Position numbers and translations under genes: made by a program. This document shows, in pieces, positions 24,001-59,630 of a DNA stretch of 64,000 nucleotides. Numbering within the stretch: position 1 is the first letter of the stretch; every line of letters begins with the position of its first letter. The stretch is from Chrysoperla carnea (Eukaryota; Arthropoda; Insecta; Neuroptera; Chrysopidae): the NCBI RefSeq assembly GCF_905475395.1, contig NC_058342.1, forward strand, positions 24,958,640 through 25,022,639. Reading direction: 5' to 3'. Under the pieces are notes generated by a model. That model did no database searches. It saw only the letters and a program-made list of their open reading frames with translations, and was not told the DNA's origin.

Positions 24001-27000
24001 TAAGTCAAAAATTCTTTTTCACAAACATTTAAAATTTTACAAATTTTTTTTATACACAAAATGAAATATGACATTTAAAAATGTTATATATATATACATT
24101 GCGCATATAAATATGCGCATTATGTCATAATCATAAAAAGATTCGAGTATTTGGCGCATTGGGGGAGCAATGTGTCGATCTCTCAGTCCAGTTTTGCTTA
24201 TAATCCTTATCCCGTTTTATCCTTAGTTTAATTTACATATATTTAGAAAAATTAATTACAAAATTAAAATACAAAGAACTTATTTAATTATTGCATGAGG
24301 TACTTTTTTTTACTGTATCCATGGAAATATTAATTTTTTCAATTAGTTTCTCACTTTTCGTTTATCATTTTTATAAAAACTATTTTTTCTTTTAAAACTA
24401 TGCATTTTTTTTTTGGAATGTATTTTAATAATTATCCGATCACAACATTATTTTGAGCTGTTTTGTTAATAAATACGCACATACGCGCGTTTCACGCATG
24501 CGGGTTTATTAAAAAAAAGCGTTAAATCACACTACTAGACTTGTTTGATACTTTTTTGGGACTGATTTTTTAAAAAATTTTATTTAGTTTTACTTTTTTT
24601 TTTTAATAACTTTGTCGCCACATTGCGACCGAAACACTTAGAATAAAATTTGTTGATATTAAAACTAATAATGAGTTTAATCTAGGAAAATCGTTTCTAC
24701 ACAAACATATGAATACACAATTATTAAATGTTTAAACAGTGATGTCAACTTTGAGTAACGAATGATTCCATTTTAGATTACGTCATGCACAGCATGTAAC
24801 AAAGATTAAATGGTAAAATCATTTGATTTCTATAAAATTTGCATTTTTCTTTGGTTTGATTAAATCTGACATCACCTTAAATATAAGGAAATATTAATAA
24901 ATAGATTATTTTATTGTAAATGGCAAATATATAAGAAATATTCGATTTTATTTTGATTGAGAGCTGAATTTACATGGCACATCGACTTTGTTCTGGGATT
25001 TTTTTTTTTTTTTTCAAAAGGGATTTCTAGGATTTTTAACATTTTTTTTTTTTTGGAGGGGGAGAAGTAAGCTAGAATAATATATATATAGTTTTTCACA
25101 TTTTTTTTTAAATATAAAACACTTAACTGTCATTCAAGGATATTGCATTTAACAGCATTTCAAAGATCGTTGTACAATCAAATTGTTTTTTTTTTTTTTA
25201 AATTATTAATTTTTTTTTTTAATTAGTCTAGATAAGTTTCGATTTTAGGCCAGTTTTTTTTTGAAAAAAAAAAATGTCTGTCTCCCCTTGCTTATTTTTT
25301 TTACAAAACAAAAAATTTTCTCTGTAAATTTGAGAACAATACCCGTAGAAATTTAAATGTTTCTGATTTGGGAGATATCTTTGTGTCATCTAAGTTAAAT
25401 TATCATATTTTACATAATTCGAAAAAAAATTCAATGAAAATTTGGAATCTTTGTAATTGTTCAACCAAGTCAGCTATGTTTTCACGACTTCCATCATTCG
25501 TTATTCTTCCTAAACTATATTTTTTAAGATTAAATTTTGTAAAAAAATTGTTCTTTGATTATTATCACAAATCTTTTCAAGTTTTATTGACTTATGAAGT
25601 CAGAATAAAGTTGACGGGAATCTTCATTTTTCATTGAATTCTCAAATTTGATAAATTACATAAAATATGGAATGTAATTGGATTTTAATGCTAAGAAAGA
25701 CTCCATCTAGTGATAGAAAAAAGAACTATTGTCAGAACGCCAAATATAGCACTCTCTTTAATCATTGAAATAATCAGCTGATTGTAACGAGAATGGTTTA
25801 CATTTGGATACTCGTAGCGCTGAAATCTTAGCGTTAAAATCCAATACAATTCATGTGCGTGTACGCATGCGCAATTTGTATGTATGTGCACACACAAATG
25901 TAAAGAATGTATGTAAAACAAATTTATTAATATTTGACTATAAATTTAAAATGTATTTTTTTTGGAACGATAAGTTGTTTTATAACTTTTTTTTTTATTT
26001 ATTTCACTAATGTATCACGATTTCTTAACTATCACATTGATATATCCACAGTTTTAAATTGTTTCAGAGAAATATCAAAGTTCAGTTATATAGTTACTTA
26101 TTGTATAGTTTATAAATATAATTTCAGATATATGATTCTTTTTTTTTTTTTTATTTTAGTGATTTTGTCACAAATATTGTGACGTTTTGATTTCTTTCAG
26201 TGTCATTCAAAATTTTTACTACATTAATTTAACAGATAAAATTATTTTTTTTTTTTAATACTATCTAATAAAAAATGTACGTGTGAGATTCCAGCATTTT
26301 GTTTCTATGAGAGAAGGGATATTTTTTTTTTTTTATTTATATTAATGGAAAGGTTTATTTAACTATGAGTATTTTTTTTTTAAATGTTTATACTGGAATA
26401 TACATATCCAAGGAAGCCACCTTATCAGCCTTTAAAGCTCTTGAAATGAAAATCAAAAGTTTAAAATAATCTTTAGCACTTTTCATTATTAAATAATTTT
26501 TCACATGTTTATTACAACTGATAATAATTCAGTGATGTAAATCATGACGTATTACATCATTGAATATTTGATTCCTTGTACATAAGAAATGATTCAATTC
26601 CAATTTTAAAACTTACCCCAATCTCATATTTTAGGCCGAGCTAACAAAAAAAAAAAAAAAGAGAACTCTTTCGTCATTTCTTAATAAAGGAATTCAGCTG
26701 CAGTTAAAAAAAATAGGGATCAATTTTCTAGGACTGATAGCTAATAATCGGTGCAGAGGATTTATAATCGCTGAGAGTACATTAATTTGTTTTTTTAAAT
26801 GTTTTTTATTTACAATTATTCATTGTTTCCTTTTAAGACTTAAATATTATAAACTTGAAGTAGTTTGATTTTAACATTGAAATATACATGGAATGATTCA
26901 TCTCTTACATAAATTGTGACATTTAGACGCTTGGCGCAATATCTTTCAACAAAATCAAGTACAAATCATTTTGTGAGCAACACGCAAATTTCATTTTTCT

Positions 27001-27690
27001 ATAAAAACAATTCAATTCTATAAATCACAGTTTTCATCATTCTAAATTTTAAATTTAATTTTTAATCTGTCTGTCATTTGTTTTAAGGATATTGCCAGTG
27101 TCTAAAAAGTCGTTACTAGAGTTTAATTCACAATCGACGGTTATATTTAAGGTTGGAATTACTTTAAATATTAATAGGTGTCACGTCACGTGGTCCCAAC
27201 TGTATATGCAAAAAATTTGTGTTTGTTTTAAAATGTGGTCAAAAAGTGTGTGTACATTTTGTTTTTCTCAAATATTTTTAAACATAGCCGCCATTGTGAA
27301 TTAAATGCCGTTAAGGAATATTTTTTTATTATTTTTTATTTATTTATTTTTTAATTATTTATTTATTTTCATTACTTAATATCAGTCTATTATAAATTTT
27401 TAAAATGTTTTCTTTTTTTTTTTTGGTGTATATTTTTTTTTTTGATAATATAATAATTAGTATGAGTTCAATTATTGCTCAAAGCTACGTGTCATTTCTC
27501 TGTTTACTCTTATTTTAACACCAAAACTTGGTCTTCCATAAAAATTTATTGTTTATTTAATCATTTTGTAATCGTCAAACCTTCATCAACCAATCAGTTT
27601 TTTCATGGTAACTAAAAAAGATATTATTTTCACGCTTTCCATCAATAACTATTAACCCTAACTTCCCTGATAAAAAAGTCCGATTGAATT
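21051..27690. other. intergenic, T-tract-rich, no gene
   Basis: Long AT-rich stretch with many T runs of 10-18 on the plus strand and very few A runs. No exon, tRNA or transposon was recognised. It could include distal ELAV 3' UTR (transcribed from the minus strand, hence A-rich) or plain intergenic DNA. Confidence 0.4.
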
Positions 27691-27695
27691 CAGAT

Positions 27696-27860
27696 TAAAA
27701 TTTCCAATTCATTCCGATTGAATTCCTATTCAATCCAAAAGAACCCAATATCAAATTTCCACTTCGATTCTCTTCATGAATTACAATTAAAAATTTCCGA
27801 TGAGTTCTATTGGATAGAATCGGAATTCAATCGGAATGAATTGGTAATTTTTTCCTAATT
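27696..27860. mobile_element. MITE-like inverted repeat, GATTGAATTC type
   Basis: aattcattccgattgaattc near 27712 is complemented by gaattcaatcggaatgaatt near 27824. The arms are about 40 bp and the whole unit about 160 bp. Confidence 0.6.
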
Positions 27861-30800
27861 AAACCCGATTCATTTCAATTTAATTTCGAATCAAAATTTC
27901 GAAATCCAAATCTCATATGTTTTTTCAAATTTTTCATTTAGTAACATTAAAAATGTTAAATCCCGCGTTTATGTTATTTTGAAGTCTGTTTGCAAAAAAC
28001 CCATAAATATTCAATAGATGAATTAAAGTCTATACAGAAAAGCAAAATAGGAGCCCTCCAGACATTTAGTCTCCATGAATATCCATACTTTATTTAAAAA
28101 AAAAAAATTATTGATTCAAGGAGTACAAAATGTTTGGAAAGATTCGGTTGCCTATTTCGCTTCTTGTAATTTCGCTTTTTGTATCGGATAGCCACGGTCT
28201 TGACTAAGCATTCGATAGATATTTGCGAAGCATATTTTGAATCAAAACCTGAGCTATATTCCAAGATATCGATGAAGAATCAGATCTTCAGAATTTAATG
28301 CTAGAAACTCAGTATTTTTTACCATTTCCCCCTGATCTACACCAAAATTTCCGGATTATTCCCTCACTTATTCAAAAGTTTAAAATTGCTTGACATTTCC
28401 AAGTTTTCCAGATCGATCACCACCCTGTGAACACTTAGTTGGGTTGAATGTTTCCATTTCGAATGAATTGAATCTTGCTTGATCCAAAATTTACGATTCA
28501 AAACTGTTGATTACAAAATGATTAAATACACACAGGCATGATGTTGAAGAAAAATATATTTATGGTAGATTTTGTTACCCAGTTCTAACACTCTGATACA
28601 AATTTTCCTATCATTAAATAATTAAAATGATAGAAAATTTTGAAAGAAAAATAAAAAAATAACCAATGATTTTGGAAATATTATTATTACACACGATCGA
28701 GTTGAATTTTACAGGCGGCACATGATTCAAGTCGAATTTTATTTGGACGATGATTTTAAATACTACCCTATTTTTTTATACGAAATGAACGATTTTATTA
28801 CACACATGTCAACTGTATTTTTTTTTTTTTTATTTAATTTTTTTTTTCAGGTACTTCATATTTCGGCCTTGAGCCACATTTATTTTTTTAATTAAATTTT
28901 TTTGACTAAATACTTTTTTTTTTTAATGAAGGTAATTGAAAAAACAAAACATTTTTATTACCTTCAAATTTGCTTTTATCTCAAGTGACTCAATTATTAA
29001 TTTTTTTTTAAACAAGGCCCAAAATTTAATGAAAAGCATTAATTATTATTTATAAATTCAAAATTCATTTTTTTTAAATATCCACATTTAAAAAGAATGA
29101 ATTGAACGTTTTTTTACGTACTGCGTAATTTATTCGTGACACTTTCCATATTATTGGGTTTGTGTAATGTGTTTTTGACAAGTTTTTGAACCGATTTTGA
29201 TTATTCGAACTGGATTCACCTTGTTATGAGATCATATGTGAATTAAACTTACAAAAATTATATCCCAGTATATCAGAAATAATGAAAATATATTATATAA
29301 TTTTTTTATAATAAATAATGGGAAACTTATTGAGAAAATTTGTTTAAATAATGTGCGTTTTCTTTGTTTAAATATTCATACAATAAATAATTAATTTTTT
29401 GTGTTATATGAACGAATTTTATCGAATGCAAGTTAAGAGATCAAATTATTTTTGGTAAGTTATTTACAAAATTGGTTTCTTTTATTGCACTTTTAATTAA
29501 TAATAATTTTTTTAAATTAAAATAAAAAAAGCGTTCATAAGAAAAAAACCAGTGATTTTTCTTCACAGGTGCTTTAAATTAATTGAGTGAATTTTTGTTT
29601 TTCAAAGAAAATTAAATCAGTTTTCTTTTTAATTAAAAAAAAAAAAACAAAAATTCGATTTGAGTATCTTATAAATTTTTGATTAGAATAAATATATGAC
29701 TAAAACCTGCCATTTACATAAAAAAAAAAACGTATTTCGAATAACGCCTTATGATTTATTATATTAACTAAAGTAAGTCATCCGGTATCATCCGGTTCAA
29801 GACTAGAATATTCGAAGGACTAGTTTGTTTCACATAAGACGTTCTTGAATTCGAAAAGACGTTAAATTTATGGTTAAGTAATAATAAATATGTTTAAATA
29901 TGAGAGACAATTAAATACAATATAAATATATTCGTAAATAAATAAATTAAAATGAAAAAAAAAAATAAAATAAAAATAAAATAAAATAAAATAAACTAAA
30001 AAAAAAAATGAAAAATAAAATAAAAATAAGGTAAATAGGAAAATTATAATAAAATGGAACATAAAAAAAATAAAAAACGTGTTTTTAAAGAAGACAAATA
30101 ATTTAATTATTGGAAAAAAAAAATAAAATGTTAAATCATAATGTTTTACGTTTCGACAGAAAATGAGAAAAACAAAAATAATTAATAAATGAATAATAAT
30201 AATAATTAATATAAATTAATAAAAATTAAAAAAAAAATTGATCGATTTGCAATATATTTTATAAAGATTATAAATCAGAGACAGCGCTATTTTTTTAATA
30301 ATTTTTTTTTTAAATAGAAAAAAAAAATAAATTACTATATTTGCATAATTATAAGAAAACACATACTGCGCATGTGTTTCAAATATATATATATATATAA
30401 TATAATTGAATGTCAAATAAATAAATAATGATCTCTGACGAGAACGACGAATAATAAATATTTTGTTTTTTAAATGTTGGTAAAAATTCTTTTCAATTTT
30501 ATAAATAAATCGTCATTTTTTTACAAAAAACATCAAAATTTTTTTTTTTTTTTTTTAAATAGCATATTTTTTTCTTTTTAATTAATAAATACAATTAAGC
30601 ATAATAAAACACATAAAAATATTTCTAAATGAATTGATTAATTATAATAAATTAACTAAAAAACCAGTATCGAAATTAATTTTATTCTTTCCGTTTTTTT
30701 TTCTGATATAGCGCGTGAGTTTAAATGCCGTCAGCTGCCAAAATATTGAAATAAGATCAGACAAAAACCAAACTTTTCTATATGATTTCCAATCCCTCGA

Positions 30801-32924
30801 GTGGTACCAGAGATCTCTAGCTCCCTCTCAAAGTTGTAGGAAAATATATGACATAAACGAGAAGCCAAAAATCTGAAACCACCCTTCCCTACAAATATTT
30901 GACCTCCCCGCTAGTTAAACTGGAGATTGCTATCTCTCACTAAAAATTCAGACTTTTTACAGGTGATAATCACCTCCGATATCACTCGCGGGTTTGAAAA
31001 TTATGTGGAAATTAGTGTGATTCTGAGTTATTCTACGAAGTCACATTGATTTTATTTTTCTACAACTTTGAGAGGTTGGTAGACATCCCAGTTCCATTCT
31101 AGTGATTGGAAATTATATGAAAAAGTGTGGTCAATGCACAGGTTTTTGGAAATTGACGACATTCAGATTAGCTCACGGGCTAATATGGTTTATTTAATGC
31201 CAATTATTTTCTGTTTATTTTATATTTTACAAATTTCTACATATTTCTTGATCAATTCTTCACGATTTTCTTTTTATATTGATGGCATTCCAAATTCTCT
31301 AAGCGTTCATTTTGTAAAAACAAAAAATGAACCTATAAATTTGTTTTTTTATTTAATAACAGAGTATTTTGGAACGGAATGCTAACAGCATAAAAAAAGA
31401 CACCAAAAAACGTACCTATTGATGCATGAATTAATCTTTAAATTTTAAATAAAATTTGACAATAAATTTTCATTTGAGACACTCAGAACACTTACTTTCT
31501 GAGAGAAAATTTCTGTGTTCTATAAATAAAATCTCGTTATTTTAGTTTCGAGTAAAACTTGATAGCGTTCTTTTTAAAAGGTTCAAAATTAAAAGTACAT
31601 AATTTAATAATTGATTCGAACATTTCGGTGCGCATTATGAAAATCACGAGATACATAATTATGGCGATAGATTAAAAAAATTAAACGTTTTTGCGAAGTG
31701 TAAGAAATTTCGATATCCTTTCAATTGATACGATTGCTGTGATCTAGAAATTTCTCACGGTACGACATGATTAATCCATTGTTAACCCTTCAAAACGAGG
31801 TTTGATAAAATGAAAATCACAAGATACATAATTATTGCGACTGATTGACGTCCTTTCAATTGATACGATTGCTTTGCCGTTAGCCGTCTAAGACGGTTGC
31901 GGTCACTTCAGTAAAGTCGGTTAAAAACAAATCACAATTCGGATGGCATCGTCATACTTCGGATATATCCGTTAGATACATTGATATTTCGCCCTTGACG
32001 TTTGAGAAATAGCGTGAGATTTTCTCTCATCACAAGAGTAATGATTGTGATACGAAAGACGACTAGTCTGAAGGGGTAAAAATCCTAAAACAGGTTCATA
32101 ATGCAACTATCATAATCTGAATCGAAGAGCAAACCGAGTTGGATCGCGTGATTCCGATACTTCAATTATCAATCGATTCAAAAAAATCCGTAATGCATCA
32201 CCTTAACGTGCGGTGTCATAATTATGTAAAAAAATGTAAATTAGATAAAATAAATAGTCCAGTGTAAATATACAATTTCTTGAGATATTTTACGTGTCTC
32301 ATTTTCCTAATGAAAAGAGAGCGCTTAAATATTATAAATATTATTGCCGCTTATTATTCCATTTGTTTTGTTTTTTTTTATTGCACTTTTTTTGGTTTTG
32401 GTAAAAAATATTTGCCCGTTTTGGATAAAACAAAATTATATAAAATATATATATATGTATGTACGTGTGTTCTTTTTTCAATGGACACTTTTTATTTTCG
32501 ATTGGCAATAAATAAAATTTTCATCTGGTTTTTGATCTCTAGCATTCTTCTCGACACTTGACGACGACAGTAAAAAGACTAGGTTGCGTACCAAAAAACA
32601 CTTAGAAAAACACGAACACAAATATAAATTTTTCACTTATCTTGAAAAAAATTTATGCTAATAGTGAGTCATTTTATAAATTATTTTTAACTAAACTATT
32701 CATAAATATACAATTACTTAAAATTTAAAAAAAAAGAAAATAATATAATAAGAAAAAAATGGAGGGGAAAAATAAATGAAATAAAATGTTTTTATACTTT
32801 TTAAATTAAATCTACAAACTAAACACCTTCACACGTCCAACTATTTAAGTTTTCGATACTCGACAATTCAATCTTTACGATATCCCCTTTCTAAAATGTT
32901 CTATTAACAACTCAATAGAAAGGT
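27861..32924. other. intergenic, no gene recognised
   Basis: Low-complexity (TAAAA)n-like sequence at about 29950-30060, a direct duplication at 31637-31885, and otherwise unassigned AT-rich DNA. Confidence 0.4.
31637..31885. repeat. direct duplication
   Basis: tgaaaatcac followed by agatacataattat and, further on, cctttcaattgatacgattg occur twice in order, offset by about 130-175 bp. The first unit has about 43 bp extra in the middle. Confidence 0.65.
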
Positions 32925-33415
32925 TGAGAAGGATGGTGAGACTCTTAACAGGACGACCACCTTCATTACATGGGGGGAGGCGTCTAATGACCCCACTTGT
33001 AGGGCATTTATGGATGACAATGAAACCTCCATACATTTAATTTGCACCAGCAGAAACTTGGTTTAGAATGTTTAGGTTCGAAATCTTGGTTCTATACATT
33101 CTGAGAGAAATCCTGCGGAGAAGCTGTGAGCTTTCTGTGTGAGGTCGGGCCTCGACAGATCCTAGGGCATCTATGGAGGACGATGAAACCTCCATATATG
33201 TATGTAATTTGCATTTGCCGAAACCTGGTTTAGAATGTTTGAGCTCAAAACCTTAGTTCTATAAATCCTGGGATAAATCCCAGCAAAGAAGCTGTGAACT
33301 TTCTGTGTGGTGCCTGGCCTTGACAGATCCGCCTTTAAATGGAGGACACAGATGATTCCTAGTCTAGACAATAGGGACCCTTTTACGGTATCCTTCTTAG
33401 ATTTTAAATTTTTAT
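32925..33415 (+). pseudogene. degraded LINE C-terminal fragment, internally duplicated
   Basis: Plus-strand translation gives TCRAFMDDNETSIHLIC, which resembles the Cys/His segment found after RNase H in arthropod LINEs. A second copy about 165 bp downstream reads RASMEDDETSIYVC. Both copies are followed by the same DNA phrases (ggtttagaatgttt, gaagctgtga, ctttctgtgtg, gacagatcc). Frames are interrupted by stops. The LINE type is not determined. Confidence 0.55.
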
Positions 33416-35916
33416 GATCGTTATGGCTTTAAAAAATTTTTTTGGGAATCAATAGAATATCAAACTACCAAAAATCCATAATAAATGGAATTTATTCGTT
33501 TGTAAACTATATTATTTATTTTACTAGTATTTCCCGGATTAAGATTTTCCATCTCAGAAATTTATACATAAGGTAGAATTGTAGAACGAACCATGAATTG
33601 AATTATATTATAATCAACTTTCTTGATTTGCACTGGGCTTAGATTCCCCCTTTCAAAATAGATTAGGGCAATGAAATCAGCAAAATACACTTATGGCCCC
33701 ATTATGGGATTGAAATCGTACGACTATCGTAAACTTAAAATACTTCGTGTCTTCGAAGGAATTTTTAAAGAAAAAAAATTGAAATAAAATACACACTCAG
33801 AACTAAAAAAAAAAAAATCGACAAATTCTTATATACCAAAAAAAAAAAACTGATTTGAAATAATAAATTGGTAGAGATGGCACACTTTCAAAATAAAAAA
33901 AATTTGTCTGTTAAAAAAAATTACTTTTTAAGTTCTCTATAAGAAATATAACTATGATTTTTTTTAGGAATATTATCCAGACTGTTTTAAGATGACTAGT
34001 ATCAAGTTTTTTTTTTTAAATAGTATTTATAAATAAGTACAAACGTACCTCTTTTTTTTTTTCTTTTTACACTCAAGAATGTCAAAAAACTGACTTCCGT
34101 TTATTTATTTGCTTTTATTTAAACACATTACGCATAAATATTTTAATTATTAATAAAAAAAAAGAAAATCATAGATTGAGAATAATATTATTTACAATTA
34201 CGCATCTATGGTGTGTTTTTTATTTTATTGATCATGCGCATTGATTTTTCATATTGTTCCCCGTCTAAAATATCATACTACACAGTTCGTTGTTTTTTAA
34301 TATATAATATATAATATATATATATTTATATATCTTAATTTTATCTTAGAGAGAGATATACAAAAAGAAAGAGAACACTAACGCATTTTTTCTTTTTTTT
34401 CAAAAAATTTTTCACTACTCAAGAAAAATAAATTGTGCAAAAATGTGTATTTGTTTATTTAAAATTTATCCAAATTTAGTATTTATTTAATAATAAAATA
34501 TATAAAATTAAAAAAAAAGCGAGTGAAGAGTCAGAATTTGATTGGTTAAATAATAGCTTGCTAATTTCAGATTGGCAAGAGATCGATTTTATTCGAATAA
34601 ATCGATCGACGATCTAGACTCGTTTACATTCTGTTTAAATCAACTACAACTTCGCAATTCAACGATAATCGCTGAAATTACGACAGATTGTGAAATAATA
34701 AAAGTGTAATATCAGCCATCTTTTTTAAAAGCGTTGTACCTTTAAAAAGGTACCTTGTATGTACTCCAAAAAATGGTAGCCCAATTTTAACTCCTTTTAA
34801 AATTTTTGTACGGCTATTCACTATTTTGTAATTAAAGATCTGTGATTTTATCACTAAATCTGAGGAATTTAATTACAAGTTAGTTTAAATTTTAATATTA
34901 CCGATATTTAAAATCATCGGACGATCATTATTAAATAAATATTAGCTCGGCTTTTTTATAACCATTCGGTTTTGTCATGTATTGTTTAAAATAATTATAA
35001 AAAATTTAAAAACTTGATTAAACCACGGTCTTCGTGTACCCTTTTCTAAAAATTAAAATAAAAATACATTCTTAAATCAGTTTTTTTATACTTTATCTAA
35101 ATTCTTTGCAACGAAATTTATTTAATAAAAAAATGAATTCACTGGGTTGGAACAATAAATTTCGTTACTTCTTCTGTCTTCTAAATATGGATAAATTTTG
35201 CGTAATTAATTTAAATGAACATTATTTTGAATTTTCAATATTCTAGTAAATGAAAATTGATGAATTCGCCTCCCACTTTTCCTTAAATAAATTATTCTAT
35301 ACAATTATTAATTAGATATGATTATTTCGATTAATTTACAATAATCCTGTGGCTTTTTTTTTGGAATAAAAATTACAACGTTTCACGATTTGATACTGAT
35401 GAAAAAATTGAAATAATACTGTTTCTGTTTGAATCGTTCGGATGTTACAATTATTTTGAGTGCGTTTTTACAATTCAATCACTAGAATATGGATCTACAA
35501 CAGTGTAACGTAACAAATGCTGTATTTTTACATTCATTTATTATATGGCTATTCATATTATATATGATGTAAACAATGTCAGCGGTTGGGGTCACACCGT
35601 GTAAAATTGTTAATTCATAGACAAATATGTGTAAGATTAAATATATGCGAATATTTAGAAAATTTTTGTTTAATTAACCAAGCACAATTTGAGTAATTTA
35701 TATTTAATAGACACAAATATTTATGAGACTGATTTTTTATATTTTTTTTAAATATATTTTTGTTTTTAAATTAAAAAGTGATTTTAAAACAAAAACGAAA
35801 AAAATTGTATGGAAATACTTAAATTGTTTTGAAAACTACGCAGAATTGTTAGACGTCTGCGGAACGGAAGCTGACGATGACAATGATATCGTGTTATTAT
35901 CTAATAATATAGAGGT
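33416..35916 (-). other. ELAV-like 3' UTR (proximal part) and downstream
   Basis: Follows the ELAV stop codon at 35917 on the minus strand, so at least the right part is 3' UTR. Several AATAAA hexamers (tttatt on the plus strand) exist, and none can be singled out. No other feature recognised. Confidence 0.45.
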
Positions 35917-58461
<22,545 letters not shown>

Positions 58462-58760
58462 TTACAATTCGCTGCACTCAAATCAATTGCCCTCCAAGCG
58501 TAAGGAGGGGAAGGTGAACAAAATTTTCGTTTCGAAAAAAATTTTTAAAATTTATAATATTTTTGACACAGACAGCATATGTATTGACCGTATTGAAAAT
58601 GGAAAAAATAATACTACAATAGCTCGTTCTTCTACGCAAGGTAACCAAAATGAACAATTGGACTCGAATTTTGGTTTTTATCGAACAAAAATAAAGTACA
58701 TTGACATTCAAAAAATAAGGCACATCATATGTTTATATATATATATATAAAATATATATA

Positions 58761-59630
58761 CAAGGTGTTCTGTTATTGACTGCAGATCGTTGGCCTACAG
58801 AATAAGCTCATAAAGACGAAGGAAAAAGTTATTTACCAATTTTGGATCTGAGCCCTAATTTGGGCGCTACAGGTATGACAAAAATTGATAAATTGGTAAA
58901 TTCACTGACTATCATTCGATAACCAGTAGCCAATGATAATCAGTAGATATTAGTATCTATCATTTAATAATATTCAACTAAAGAAGGGATATGAACTGAT
59001 TTCAATTGGATTATATTATTTTGAAAAAACATTTAAAAAAAACTATTATATTATTTCATTGGTTTGTATTATATTTTTGCAAGAAAACATTAGATTCTTA
59101 GTAAAAAAACAAATAACATCACAGAAGGAGTGTTTTTAATTTAACGTAAACAAACAAAAAACGTCTTTTTTGTAACGTAATTTGTTTTTTTACTTATTGC
59201 ATTTTAAGTTTTAATAATTTTGTTTGTTTACGTTAAATTAAAAACACTCCTTCTGTGATGTTATTTGTTCTTTTACTAAGAATCTAATGTTTTCTTGCAA
59301 AAATATAATAATAATAAAAAAAAAGTGGGAATTGACCAAACCAATGAAATAATATAATATTTTTTTTTAATGTTTATTCAAAATAATATAATCCAATTGA
59401 AATCAGTTCATATCCCTTCTTTAGTTGAATATTACTAAATGACATCTACTGATTATCATTGGCTATTGGTTATCGAATGATAGTCAGTGAATTTACCAAT
59501 TTATCAATTTTTGTCATACCCGTTGCGCCCAAATTAGAGCTCAGATAAGAAATTGGTAAATGACTTTTTCCTTCGTCTTTATGAGCTTATTCTGTAGGCC
59601 GAGATCTGCAGTCAATAACAGAACACCGTG
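58761..59630. mobile_element. palindromic TA-flanked MITE, complete, 870 bp
   Basis: CAAGGTGTTCTGTTATTGAC against the complement of GTCAATAACAGAACACCGTG, flanked by TA. The arms pair through gaactgatttcaattggatt and aaaacactccttctgtgatg to a centre near 59190. It is related to the 50999-51709 element in the outer 130 bp. It lies about 370 bp upstream of the RRM1 exon's 3' splice sites. Confidence 0.88.

Noticed and set aside
33171-33371. Minus-strand ORF of 66 codons
   Set aside because: Antisense of the duplicated LINE remnant.
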